64,000 bases of DNA from JANLVJ01 sp031363945 (GTDB lineage: Bacteria; Bacteroidota; Bacteroidia; Sphingobacteriales; Sphingobacteriaceae): assembly GCA_031363945.1 (NCBI GenBank), contig JANLVJ010000063.1, positions 19,019 to 83,018 on the forward strand. The letters run 5' to 3'. Below, piece after piece: positions 26,665 to 35,569 of this stretch (position 1 is the first letter of the stretch; each line of letters starts with the position of its first letter). The notes below the pieces were generated by a model that was not told the DNA's origin, did no database searches, and saw only the letters and a program-made list of their open reading frames with translations. A program made the position numbers and the translations under genes.

Positions 26665-28437
26665 TTAAAGTTTATAGACTACAGCTTCATAAGGTTGTAG
26701 GGCTTCACCTTTAAGCAGCCGGTTGCAATTATCGATCATCACACTTGCTTTACGAAGATTTATACCTGTATGAGCTTTTGCAGATTTGCTGGTAAAGTTT
26801 AATAAAATCAGAAAACGGGTACCGTTCAGTTCACGTGTGTAAGCATAAATACTTTCATTGTCTTTATCCAGTAACTTGTATTTACCATATACGAGGGTAA
26901 TATTTTCTTTGCGCAGTCGGGTAAGTTTTCTAAAATAATTTAATGGGCTCGTACTAACTTTATTTTCTGTAGCAACATTAATTTTAATATAATTAAGGTT
27001 GACTTTTAACCATGGTTTGCCAACAGTAAAACCAGCATTTGCTGTTGAATCCCATTGAAAGGGTGTGCGGCCGTTGTCCCGGGCCATCATTTTATTAGCT
27101 TCTATGAACTCAGCCATATTACCCCCTGTTTCTTTTAAATGCTGGGCTCGGTTAATAACAGAAATATCGCGATAGTCTTTCAAATTAGTAAATCTTATAT
27201 TCGTCATACCCAGTTCATCACCTGCATAATAATAGGGCGTACCACCCATTGTCAGAATAAAGGTGCTTAGCATTTCTGAAGAAGTTTCTCTAAAGGCTGA
27301 ACTATCGTTGCCCCATCGGCTTACCATCCTGGGCTGGTCATGATTACCAAGATAGATCGTTCCCCAGCCTTTTTTCTCAAAACCTGTTTCCCAGGTAGAA
27401 TATACCTTTTTAAATTCAAGTAAATTATATCCTTTGGGATTCATATGGTGAGATTCACCACCACCTATCAGACCTATTCCCATACCTTCGAAGTGATAGG
27501 CCATATTTAGCTCATGTCGTGCGGGATCAACAAATTGTAAAGCCCCTTCAGGAGTAGTACCTGCACCTTCAGAAACAGACATTATGTCGTATTTACTTAA
27601 TACTTCACGGTTCATCTCTTTTAAATAATCATGCAGATGAGGACCGTTGCCATAATATTTCTGAATATTCAGCTCATAACCTGTTGGAAACGCGGGCCAT
27701 GTGGTGTCTTTGGCAACATATTGAAAAGCATCCATACGGAAACCGTCAATACCCTTATCAAGCCAGAAACGCATAATCTTATATACATCCTGTCTGACAA
27801 GCGGGTTTTCCCAGTTCAGGTCAGGCTGTTGTTTGGCAAAATAATGCAGGTAATAGGAATTCGTTGGTTTATCATATTGCCATGCATCGCTATTGACATC
27901 AAAGAAACTCCATCTGGGTGTAGGCTTGCCTTTTTCGGCCGGCCACCAATGATAGTAATTGCGGTATTTATTAGTTCTTGAACTTCTCGACTGTTTAAAC
28001 CATTCGGCTTTTTCACTTGAATGGTTGACAACCAGATCCATAATGAGTTTTAATCCCCGTTTATGCATTCCTTTTAATAAATTATCAAAGTCGGCCATGG
28101 TACCGAAATCTTTCATGATATTCTTGTAGTCGCTTACATCGTACCCATTATCAAAATTAGGTGATGTATAAATAGGATTTAACCATACCACATCTACACC
28201 TAAACTTTTAATATAATCAAGTTTGGAGTTAATCCCTATCAGGTCACCAATACCATCGCCATTACTGTCTTTAAAACTTCGGGGATATACCTGATACACT
28301 ATTGCCTCTTTCCACCATTTTCTATCGAGAGTGACTTTATTGGGTTGAATTATTTTTTGGATAGATTGTTTGCAAGCGCCAAAAGTAAGGGCAAGGATAG
28401 CAATCGTCAGGGTTTTCTTTAGGTAGGTAATTTGCAT
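26665..28437 (-). CDS. GH13 alpha-glucosidase / oligo-1,6-glucosidase lipoprotein
   Basis: Glycoside hydrolase family 13 (alpha-amylase fold). A lipoprotein signal ends in TFGAC near residue 22. The barrel carries WWKEAIVYQVYPRSFKDSNGDGIGDL, DLVVNHSS, the nucleophile Asp in DGFRMDAFQYV, an acid/base Glu in MSVSEGAG, and the stabilising Asp in LGNHDQPR. A small beta domain ends the protein. Likely substrates are malto- or isomalto-oligosaccharides at the periplasmic or outer-membrane face. 590 aa, full length. Confidence 0.93.
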   Translation of the reverse strand: MQITYLKKTLTIAILALTFGACKQSIQKIIQPNKVTLDRKWWKEAIVYQVYPRSFKDSNGDGIGDLIGINSKLDYIKSLGVDVVWLNPIYTSPNFDNGYDVSDYKNIMKDFGTMADFDNLLKGMHKRGLKLIMDLVVNHSSEKAEWFKQSRSSRTNKYRNYYHWWPAEKGKPTPRWSFFDVNSDAWQYDKPTNSYYLHYFAKQQPDLNWENPLVRQDVYKIMRFWLDKGIDGFRMDAFQYVAKDTTWPAFPTGYELNIQKYYGNGPHLHDYLKEMNREVLSKYDIMSVSEGAGTTPEGALQFVDPARHELNMAYHFEGMGIGLIGGGESHHMNPKGYNLLEFKKVYSTWETGFEKKGWGTIYLGNHDQPRMVSRWGNDSSAFRETSSEMLSTFILTMGGTPYYYAGDELGMTNIRFTNLKDYRDISVINRAQHLKETGGNMAEFIEANKMMARDNGRTPFQWDSTANAGFTVGKPWLKVNLNYIKINVATENKVSTSPLNYFRKLTRLRKENITLVYGKYKLLDKDNESIYAYTRELNGTRFLILLNFTSKSAKAHTGINLRKASVMIDNCNRLLKGEALQPYEAVVYKL

Positions 28438-28479
28438 ATTTTATATGAAAAGAGGTAAAATTGGAAAGTAGCAGATGGT

Positions 28480-28487
28480 CAAATATA
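28480..28487 (-). promoter_or_regulatory. Putative -7 box for the GH13 gene
   Basis: Minus-strand TATATTTG (TAnnTTTG) lies 42 bases upstream of the GH13 start codon, a plausible distance for a Bacteroidota promoter with a short leader. A clear -33 TTG was not seen. Confidence 0.45.
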
Positions 28488-28534
28488 TTAATTTTTACCA
28501 TTAATCTATTTGTTACTGCCTGATAATGATTAAT

Positions 28535-29371
28535 TTACCAACCTTTAATGGCCCCACCTTTAAATTCTGTTAGGGCCGCATTTTCAACTTCTACAGACTG
28601 GTATGCTTTCACAAAATTCTTTATTTTGAGATCGTTTTTATTGTCTTCCCTTGAGACCACAATATTAACATAAGGTGATCTGGCATCTTCAACAAATAAA
28701 CCATCACGGGATGGTATTAGCCCTGCAGCCGGGCTGAAAGTATTATTGATAATAGCGATAGAGACATTCTTATCATCAAGAGCACGGGTAAGCTGAGGTG
28801 CCTCCATTTCAATAATTTTTAATTTTTTTGGATTGCTGGAAATATCATTTACTGTTGGTAACAGACCGACTCCCTTGCGCAGTGTTATTAGTCCTGATTT
28901 TTCCATCAGTAGTAATGATCGACCACTGTTTGTAGGGTCATTCGGGATAATAATGGTGCTTTCATCCTGAAGCTGGCTTAGGGTTTTGATATGCCTTGAG
29001 TATCCGGCAATCGGATAAACAAATGTATTACCCTGAACTATGAATTTATAGCCTCTTGCCTTGGCCTGTACATCAAGATAAGGTCTGCTTTGAAATGCAT
29101 TCACGTCAATGTCTTTTTGTAACAGGGCTTCATTTGGCATGACATAATCATTAAATTGTACGAGCTCAACATCAAGATTAAACCGGCTTTTAGCAACCTT
29201 TTGCGCTGCCTGGGCAATTTTATATTCAGGCCCTGATTCAACTCCGACAATAAGGAGATTCGGATCATTATTTTTTGTTCCTGATTTACAAGAAGCAACC
29301 GATAGTGCAAAAAAAGTAATGACTGTAAGGGATAAAAAGTTTGTTCTGTAATTCATTCTTTTATGATTCAT
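28535..29371 (-). CDS. metQ: Methionine ABC transporter substrate-binding lipoprotein MetQ
   Basis: NlpA/MetQ family periplasmic binding protein, 278 aa, delivering D/L-methionine to the MetNI transporter. A lipobox (SVASC) ends the signal peptide. The mature part starts VGVESGPEYKIAQAAQKVA and includes LVQFNDYVMPNEALLQKDIDVNAFQSRPYLD, a highly conserved MetQ segment, and IIPNDPTNSGRSLLLMEKSGLI. It is the last gene of metN-metI-metQ, 3 bases after metI. Confidence 0.94.
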   Translation of the reverse strand: MNHKRMNYRTNFLSLTVITFFALSVASCKSGTKNNDPNLLIVGVESGPEYKIAQAAQKVAKSRFNLDVELVQFNDYVMPNEALLQKDIDVNAFQSRPYLDVQAKARGYKFIVQGNTFVYPIAGYSRHIKTLSQLQDESTIIIPNDPTNSGRSLLLMEKSGLITLRKGVGLLPTVNDISSNPKKLKIIEMEAPQLTRALDDKNVSIAIINNTFSPAAGLIPSRDGLFVEDARSPYVNIVVSREDNKNDLKIKNFVKAYQSVEVENAALTEFKGGAIKGW

Positions 29372-29374
29372 AAT

Positions 29375-30031
29375 TTATTTCCTGTGATCGACTCTTCTGG
29401 CAATCAGATCTCCACCCAATTGAATAACGAATACAAGTATTACCAGCAAAACCAGTACGCTATTCATAACTAGTGCATCATAGCCAATATAGCCATACTG
29501 ATAACCTATCTGACCTAAACCACCTGCTCCAACGGCACCTCCCATCGCTGAATAACCAACCAGTGTTATTAATGTGATTGATGCACTATTGACTATTGCA
29601 GGTAATGCTTCAGGCAATAATACTTTAGTGACAATTTGTAAAGGTTTTGCTCCAAGTGCTCTTGCTGCTTCAATCAAACCATTTGGTATTTCAAGCAGGC
29701 TGTTTTCAACCATTCGGGCTATGAAAGGCGCTGCACCAATACTCAAAGGCACGAGTGCTGCTCTGACCCCAATAGAGGTGCCCACCAGTGCACGAGTGAA
29801 CGGAATCATCCACACAATCAGGATAATAAAGGGAATAGACCTGAAAATGTTTACCAGGATGGCCGTAATCCGGTTCAGCGTTTTATTCTCAAGTATTTGG
29901 TTGGGTCGGGTGATAAAAAGAATTACACCGGTCGGTAAACCAATGACAAAACCAAAAAAACAAGAAACAAAAGTCATGACAATTGTTTCCCAGGTTCCAG
30001 CTACTAATAATGAAATCATCGACTCAGACAT
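29375..30031 (-). CDS. metI: Methionine ABC transporter permease MetI
   Basis: Five-span inner-membrane permease of 218 aa. The EAA-type coupling motif is GLIEAARALGAKPLQIVTKVLLPEA. FRSIPFIILIVWMIPFTR and GYSAMGGAVGAGGLGQIGYQYGY are classical MetI segments. It overlaps metN by 8 bases and precedes metQ by 3, a tightly packed operon. Confidence 0.95.
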   Translation of the reverse strand: MSESMISLLVAGTWETIVMTFVSCFFGFVIGLPTGVILFITRPNQILENKTLNRITAILVNIFRSIPFIILIVWMIPFTRALVGTSIGVRAALVPLSIGAAPFIARMVENSLLEIPNGLIEAARALGAKPLQIVTKVLLPEALPAIVNSASITLITLVGYSAMGGAVGAGGLGQIGYQYGYIGYDALVMNSVLVLLVILVFVIQLGGDLIARRVDHRK

Positions 30032-31055
30032 AGCCTAGTACCTCCGGTTTAATATGTCTTGTTTCATAGAATTTAATTGATTTTTCAATATTTTCCGATG
30101 TCCCTATAGCCTCTATCAACATGACTCCAAATTTTACGCCACCGGCATAATCCATCTGGGCGCAAATGATATTATTGTCAACCTGAAATAGGCGGGCAAC
30201 TTCTGATAAGACCGGATCATCAACTGATTGCCCGGTAAATTCGAGTTTGATAAGGGGCCGTTTATCGGGTTCTGGTATTGAACTCATCCTGCGCAGGTAT
30301 TCATCAGGAACTTCAATCTTTAATGATGATTCGATAAACTTTTTGGCAAGATCAGTTTCAGGATGTGAAAATATAGCGCTCACTGTTCCCTGTTCAATGA
30401 GTCTACCATCACTGATGATTGCTACTTCATCGCAAATTGCTTTTACAACATTCATTTCATGCGTTATCAGCAGAATCGTAATATTCAGGCGTTGATTCAG
30501 GTCTTTCAGCAAAGATAGAATTGAGCGGGTCGTAGCCGGGTCAAGTGAGCTTGTAGCCTCATCACAGAGAAGTACTTTAGGATTATTGGCAAGGGTACGT
30601 GCGATTGCAACCCGCTGTTTTTGACCTCCTGAGAGATTTGCAGGATACTCATGTTGTTTTTCTTCGAGACCGACCAGTTTAAGTAGCTGGTTTACCCTGG
30701 TACTGATTTCTAACCGTGGTACTTTATCGAGCTCCAGTGGAAAGGCCACATTTTGAAAAACAGTTCGGCTTGACAATAAATTAAAAGCCTGAAAAATCAT
30801 CCCGATCTGCCTCCTTGCTATTGCCAGATCTGATCTTGACAGACTGACAAGACTTTTTCCGTCGACTATGACATCTCCGGAAGTTGGAACCTCTAATAAA
30901 TTTACACAACGAATCAAGGTACTTTTACCAGCACCTGAAGAGCCAATGACCCCGAAAATTTTACCTTGATTTACCCTCAGTGAAACACCTGACAAGGCAT
31001 GCACGGCTTTATTTTTCTGGTAAAATGTTTTGTAAATATTTTTTAACTCAATCAT
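30024..31055 (-). CDS. metN: Methionine ABC transporter ATP-binding protein MetN
   Basis: ATPase of the methionine importer, 343 aa. Walker A is GSSGAGKST, the ABC signature is LSGGQKQRVAIAR, Walker B is VLLCDEATSSLD. The C-terminal about 80 residues form the NIL/ACT-like regulatory domain (LIKLEFTGQSVDDPVLSEVARLF) that binds methionine and causes trans-inhibition in E. coli. First gene of the operon. I saw no SAM-I riboswitch consensus in the 265 bases upstream. Confidence 0.95.
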   Translation of the reverse strand: MIELKNIYKTFYQKNKAVHALSGVSLRVNQGKIFGVIGSSGAGKSTLIRCVNLLEVPTSGDVIVDGKSLVSLSRSDLAIARRQIGMIFQAFNLLSSRTVFQNVAFPLELDKVPRLEISTRVNQLLKLVGLEEKQHEYPANLSGGQKQRVAIARTLANNPKVLLCDEATSSLDPATTRSILSLLKDLNQRLNITILLITHEMNVVKAICDEVAIISDGRLIEQGTVSAIFSHPETDLAKKFIESSLKIEVPDEYLRRMSSIPEPDKRPLIKLEFTGQSVDDPVLSEVARLFQVDNNIICAQMDYAGGVKFGVMLIEAIGTSENIEKSIKFYETRHIKPEVLGYV

Positions 31056-31222
31056 TCAATTTATGACTTGCAAATTCAACTGAGGTATATCTCCACTAAA
31101 CTGGTATAGAATAGACACATCAATATTAAAGATTTATTGCCGGTTTAAGGTAATTTTTCACGGCTTATTCAGAATGTGACTGTCGCAAGATCAGTTAAAG
31201 TATAGGCAAATACCGAAAATAG

Positions 31223-31256
31223 AAAAAGCCATGTGTGTTTAAAATTTCCACATGGC
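31223..31256 (-). terminator. Rho-independent terminator below the SSS pseudogene
   Basis: On the minus strand an 8-bp stem (GCCATGTG / CACATGGC, plus-strand 31228-31235 and 31249-31256) is followed by five Ts. It sits between the dead symporter and metN and isolates the met operon from read-through. Confidence 0.7.
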
Positions 31257-31320
31257 ATAAGTCTGGCAACTGTCAGGATAGTAGCAAGAGCTAAATAGTC
31301 TCAGGATGCTCAAAAGTCTG

Positions 31321-32100
31321 TCATGTGCCAATATATGCTGGCGAATCTTTAATTAAATAATAGAATTTCACATACAATGCGGTTAGTAACAAGAATGTAA
31401 AAATGATCAGGGCAAGGGTAGACGGTGCGACCTTAAACATGGCTTTATCAAGTTCAAATGCTTTAGGATTTATTTTTTGTCCAAATAAACTCACGATCAA
31501 CATAGTAATCAGGGTATGTAAAAATGACAGACCCATACAAATCAAAAAAAGTATGCCCCCATGACCTTTCGGATAGGCTGTATAAAGGATTGTTTCATGA
31601 CCAAACCAAGCTGCTGCATAATTATTAAAGATCACTGGCATCACAAAACCAGTAATAATGCCTGTAATGGCTGCCGAACCTGTTGTTCTTTTCCGGAAAA
31701 ATCCAAAAATGAATATGGAAAATATGCCCGGGACACGCTGATTATACCGTGTTTCCAGGAATTGGGGCATGGTAAAGATCTTATTTTTCAGGTAAACGGG
31801 TATAAACCAGACCGCGACGATGATCAGGGCAATAGCGGCAACCCACTCATAAGCAGCAACTGCCAGACCTATTACAAACCCGTTTCCGCTTTGTCCGATA
31901 AACTGTTCTGCTGAGATATTGGATGCTATTAGTTAGGCTCCAATAGCTTAACATGTTAAGGAACTTTCAGCCGGAAAGAAATTTTTTGTAGCTGAAATAC
32001 CCTGATCTTTTTTCTGCCTGAAAACCCAGTAACCATAACTGGCCATGATCACAAAATAAATTACAAAGATCAAATAGTCACCGGGTGCGAACTTATTTAT
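31321..32100 (-). pseudogene. Sodium/sugar symporter (SSS family) pseudogene with internal deletion
   Basis: One minus-strand frame covers the whole stretch and reads like an SGLT-type symporter: FAPGDYLIFVIYFVIM, then NISAEQFIGQSGNGFVIGLA and MPQFLETRYNQRV. It then jumps directly (about 31735) to a segment that belongs near the C-terminus (PGIFSIFIFGFFRKRTTGSA), so about 300 residues of the core are missing. In-frame TAA codons at 31948-31950 and 31933-31935 fall where the family has Trp and Ser, and the likely start codon at 32098-32100 is ATA. Its position beside araA suggests a former arabinose symporter. Confidence 0.9.
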
Positions 32101-32230
32101 ACAAGTTTAATAGTGAAGTGAAAGTCTGAAGTTTGATTGGTAGAGCTTTCAGACGTTAAGAATAGGGGAACAAACGGTGGGTAGAGTTTCAGAAAGATTG
32201 AGCACGGGAAAATCAAAAAAATAATTTAAT

Positions 32231-32269
32231 AAAAACCGGGTCTGTCTGCTTTTTTAAAGACAAACCCGG
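32231..32269 (-). terminator. Rho-independent terminator after araA
   Basis: On the minus strand a 12-bp stem with one mismatch (plus-strand arms 32236-32247 and 32258-32269, core CCGGGT) is followed by five Ts. It separates araA from the broken symporter downstream. Confidence 0.8.
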
Positions 32270-32284
32270 GCAAGGTGTAAGAGA

Positions 32285-33778
32285 TTATTTATAATATATT
32301 TCATTCCATTTCAGCTCATTACGGAACTGATCAAGACGGGTATCTTTTCCAATCAAAACACATTCAAGACCTGCCATGCTGGCAAAATCCTGAAGATGAT
32401 CAGCAGTAAGGTTCTGACTGTAGGCTGTATGATGAGCACCACCAGCATAAATCCAGGCAGCACAACCAGTTTTCATATCAGGTAACGGCTTCCATAAAAC
32501 CCTGGCAACGGGTAAATTTGGCAATTCAAATTCAGGTTCAACAGCTTCCACCTCATTTATTAACAGGCGAAAACGGTTGCCCATATCAATCATTGAGGCA
32601 TTTAGCGCTGGGCCAGAACCTACATTAAACACAAGTCTTGCCGGGTCTGCTTTGCTACCAATACCCAGAGGGTGAACTTCAAGAGTTATTTTACCCCTTG
32701 CCAGTGAGGCATCAACCTCGAGCATATGTGAACCGAGTACCAGATTATTTGCCGGATCAAAATGATAGGTATAATCTTCCATGAAGGCATTGCCACCAGG
32801 CAGGCCTGCACCCATTACTTTCAGGGCCCGAACCAATGCGGCTGTTTTCCAGTCACCTTCGCCCGCAAAGCCGTAACCATCGGCCATCAGGCGCTGGGCA
32901 GCAATACCAGGTAGCTGTACCATGCCATGTAAATCTTCAAAGGTATCTGTGAAGCCTTTAAAACCACCTGCAACCAAAAAGGTACGTAGTCCGATTTCAA
33001 TTCGGGCAGCTTCATATACTGAATTATGTTTCTCACCACCCTTTAATAGTGATACATCCATAGCATAGGTTGATTCATACTCATCAATGACAGTATTAAT
33101 TTGATCAAGCGTCACTTCATTGATGACCTTCACCAGATCACCAACCCCATAAGTGTTTACAGAATAGCCAAATTTTATTTCTGCTTCAACTTTATCACCG
33201 TCTGTGACGGCGACGTAGCGCATATTATCACCGAAGCGTATAAATTTTGCACCCTGCCAGTCATACCATGCAGCAGCAGCACGTGACCAGGTATTAATCT
33301 GGCTGAGTACTTCAGGATCCTGCCAATGGCCTACGACTACCTTTCGGTTTATGCGCATTCTTGAAACAATAAACCCAAATTCACGGTCACCATGAGCACT
33401 TTGATTCAGGTTCATGAAATTCATATCAATTGAATTCCAGGGAATATCCCTGTTGAACTGGGTATGCAGATGTAGTAGGGGCTTTTGTAATATATTCAGA
33501 CCTCTGATCCACATTTTTGCAGGTGAGAAGGTATGCATCCAGGTGATGATTCCAATACAGTCTGGCTTTTGATTAGCCTGCTGAATAATTTCATAAATTT
33601 CTTCAGATGACTTGACAACAGGTTTGAAAACAAGCATAACCGGAATTGCACGTGTCTCATTAATGCCATCTGTTATTTTTACAGCATGTTCACCTACCAG
33701 TCTAAGGGTTTCTTCACCATATAAGTGCTGACTTCCAGTAATGAACCAGACTTCATATTTTTTTAGATCGATCGTCAT
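32285..33778 (-). CDS. araA: L-arabinose isomerase
   Basis: Converts L-arabinose to L-ribulose, using Mn2+. The 497-aa protein begins EVWFITGSQHLYGEETL. It contains the typical WMHTFSPAKMWI, LHLHTQFNRDIPW, FMNLNQSAHGDREFG and the C-terminal AGGAHHTAYS metal-binding His region. Glu pairs in GFAGEGDWKT and FMEDYTYHF are consistent with the active site. Full length and apparently intact. araB and araD, normally nearby, are absent from the window, and the neighbouring transporter and regulator are damaged. Confidence 0.96.
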   Translation of the reverse strand: MTIDLKKYEVWFITGSQHLYGEETLRLVGEHAVKITDGINETRAIPVMLVFKPVVKSSEEIYEIIQQANQKPDCIGIITWMHTFSPAKMWIRGLNILQKPLLHLHTQFNRDIPWNSIDMNFMNLNQSAHGDREFGFIVSRMRINRKVVVGHWQDPEVLSQINTWSRAAAAWYDWQGAKFIRFGDNMRYVAVTDGDKVEAEIKFGYSVNTYGVGDLVKVINEVTLDQINTVIDEYESTYAMDVSLLKGGEKHNSVYEAARIEIGLRTFLVAGGFKGFTDTFEDLHGMVQLPGIAAQRLMADGYGFAGEGDWKTAALVRALKVMGAGLPGGNAFMEDYTYHFDPANNLVLGSHMLEVDASLARGKITLEVHPLGIGSKADPARLVFNVGSGPALNASMIDMGNRFRLLINEVEAVEPEFELPNLPVARVLWKPLPDMKTGCAAWIYAGGAHHTAYSQNLTADHLQDFASMAGLECVLIGKDTRLDQFRNELKWNEIYYK

Positions 33779-33858
33779 ATTAAGAATTAATTGGATTAAA
33801 CCGGCACTCGGAATGAAATTTAAAAAGGCCTGAAATTTAGTGTAGTAGTTCTTGTTGT

Positions 33859-34275
33859 TCAGTGAATAATAGTAAGCACTTCTTTTTGATCGAAGATTAG
33901 TTTAGGAACCTTTTTGAGCGAAAACCATTCTGGATGATAATCTAAATTTATCTGCTTTTTATATTTCAATATATCAAGTAAGGCAAAGTAGGCTGATGAT
34001 ACTGTTCTTTCTATAGGATCACGATTTGTATCGCCAAAAGTATATAACTGTTCGAGGTAAACCCCTTCAAGACCTGTAAGTTGTTTTAGAATCCGGTTTG
34101 AGGCCTGGTCCAGACTTTCTTCCTTTTCAACAAATCCACTCATCAAACTCCAATTTCCCTGCTCAGGTTCAAACCCCCTTTTTATCAAGAGTATTTTTAA
34201 TGTATCACCGTCGAATCCAAAAATTATGCAGTCAACTGCCAGTAAAGTGCGTGTTTGTTTTGAGTACTTGATCAT
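33859..34275 (-). CDS. Nudix-like sugar sensor domain, probably a truncated AraR-type regulator
   Basis: 138 aa with a Nudix fold: LLAVDCIIFGFDGDTLKILLIKRG, GNWSLMSGFVEKEESLDQA and QLYTFGDTNRDP. The catalytic Nudix box is degenerate: the three key Glu positions after the Arg read I, Q and L, so hydrolysis is unlikely. In Bacteroidota such domains form the N-terminus of sugar-responsive regulators (NrtR/AraR-like, about 220-240 aa) with a C-terminal winged helix. Here the frame ends at FDQKEVLTIIH, before that winged helix. It probably once controlled araA; whether it still works is doubtful. Confidence 0.75.
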   Translation of the reverse strand: MIKYSKQTRTLLAVDCIIFGFDGDTLKILLIKRGFEPEQGNWSLMSGFVEKEESLDQASNRILKQLTGLEGVYLEQLYTFGDTNRDPIERTVSSAYFALLDILKYKKQINLDYHPEWFSLKKVPKLIFDQKEVLTIIH

Positions 34276-34952
34276 GCTTACTGCTTCGGGAACCTTATAC
34301 CAATCATATTCACACCTAAATATATGTGCTTGAACACAAGTCTCAGGTATTCTCTTACAACTCTAATAAAGTAATTTTAAGCCCAAGTATCGTAAAGGCA
34401 AGATTTTTTCATCTGGATTATAACAGATCAAATTATTTGAAGAATGAATGATAATCATTGTTCATTCTGGTAATCGAAATAGTAATTAATTAGACATTAT
34501 CTAAGTATTTATTCAACAATTAAATTAAAATTTATGTTGATTTAGACGAATAAATATGCAAAGTCTCCCATAAGGACTACCTGTATTTAATGGCACGTGA
34601 TTAAATAGATTCCTAGATCAGTAAATTAAATATTACCTGCTTTTGTTACGCTACTAATCATGGATACTCAAAAAGAAGGAATGCTTTTGAACATGCCACT
34701 ATATTTATTAAAGCAATTCAGGTAGTTGTTTCTGATAGCCCGAAAAGACATTTTACAGATGCCTGTGGAACAAATCTTATAACCAATGGTATGATAAAAT
34801 TCACTACACACTTTAAGGCTGGTATTAACTGGTATATGCTGCCTTTTTAGAAAGACCTAAGCTGAATTTCATCACACCTTTTGTAAAAAAAATTCCCTAT
34901 ACCGAAAGAATGGTTCTTCAGGTAAAAGGACTAAATTTTTTTCTGATAATAA
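34276..34952. other. 677-base region without an intact gene
   Basis: Very AT-rich. A forward frame from about 34650 to 34850 reads ATNHGYSKRRNAFEHAT and later HFKAGINWYMLPF before a TAG, without a proper start; it could be a decayed gene but no family was recognised. The part near 34276-34350 should contain the promoter of the Nudix gene. No terminator or repeat was seen. Confidence 0.4.
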
Positions 34953-35399
34953 TTAGGCAGATGCAACCACTTTTGATACGCTTCTATAAACGTAGTTAGT
35001 GTAGATATGTCTGCGGGCAAATCTGCCTGGTGAATCGGCGTTTACCAGTTTTACATAAATTGCCTTTGGCACATCAAAATATTCATATTCACTGCCATCA
35101 AAAAAATTGATCTTCAATACCTGTGATTTATATTCATAGTCAGTAATTAGGGTAGCTGTTGTAATATTGTACTCAGCAAGAGTTTGATTACGTGTTTCAG
35201 GCGCAATGCTTACCAAAAAATGATAGGCTTCGATGATCGTTTTGCTCTTTTCTTCAGCCGCTAATCTCTCGTCTAGATTATCCTGGAATTTATCAGGGTG
35301 CCAAACTTTCATCAGGTCTCTGTATACAGTTTTTAACTCTTGTAATTCTGCAACTTCCTGAACCCCTAACAATTTTCTGTAATCGACAATTTTCTTCAT
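34953..35399 (-). CDS. J-domain protein with C-terminal KTSC domain
   Basis: 148 aa. The N-terminal about 70 residues are a J domain (YRKLLGVQEVAELQELKTVYRDLMKVWHPDKFQ) with the HPD tripeptide that stimulates Hsp70 ATPase. The C-terminal about 60 residues match the KTSC domain (YEYKSQVLKINFFDGSEYEYFDVP, then SPGRFARRHIYTNYVYRSV), a small beta domain of unknown function. A J-KTSC combination suggests a DnaK cochaperone with its own substrate or nucleic-acid-binding module. Monocistronic, with a good promoter match upstream. Confidence 0.85.
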   Translation of the reverse strand: MKKIVDYRKLLGVQEVAELQELKTVYRDLMKVWHPDKFQDNLDERLAAEEKSKTIIEAYHFLVSIAPETRNQTLAEYNITTATLITDYEYKSQVLKINFFDGSEYEYFDVPKAIYVKLVNADSPGRFARRHIYTNYVYRSVSKVVASA

Positions 35400-35472
35400 G
35401 ATGCTAAAGCTTTGAATTATTGCCGCTATCGAAAGGTGATTAGTTAATTATCCGAAAAGACAATAATTTTTG

Positions 35473-35500
35473 CAAAGGTAGAAGAAAAATTGATCTTCAA
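35473..35500 (-). promoter_or_regulatory. Bacteroidota-type promoter of the J-KTSC gene
   Basis: On the minus strand TTG (plus 35498-35500), 17 bases, then TACCTTTG (plus 35473-35480). Both the -33 and the TAnnTTTG -7 elements are present at a suitable spacing, about 75 bases upstream of the start codon. It is the best promoter match seen in this window. Confidence 0.6.
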
Positions 35501-35569
35501 CTAAAATGTAACAGAATAAGGATCTTGGCATACTGTAATAATCAACTATTGATTCATTAGATTTCTAAA

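Noticed and set aside
28535..31055. D-methionine/peptide uptake system of a new type
   Set aside because: All three genes match the ordinary MetN-MetI-MetQ architecture, including the NIL domain, so it is the standard importer.
31056..31320. SAM riboswitch upstream of metN
   Set aside because: The SAM-I core consensus and a plausible four-way junction could not be found. The only strong hairpin (31228-31256) is a terminator-like stem facing the minus-strand pseudogene.
34650..34850. Possible transposase or insertion-sequence remnant between the Nudix and J-KTSC genes
   Set aside because: No terminal inverted repeats, target duplications or catalytic motifs of a transposase could be seen.
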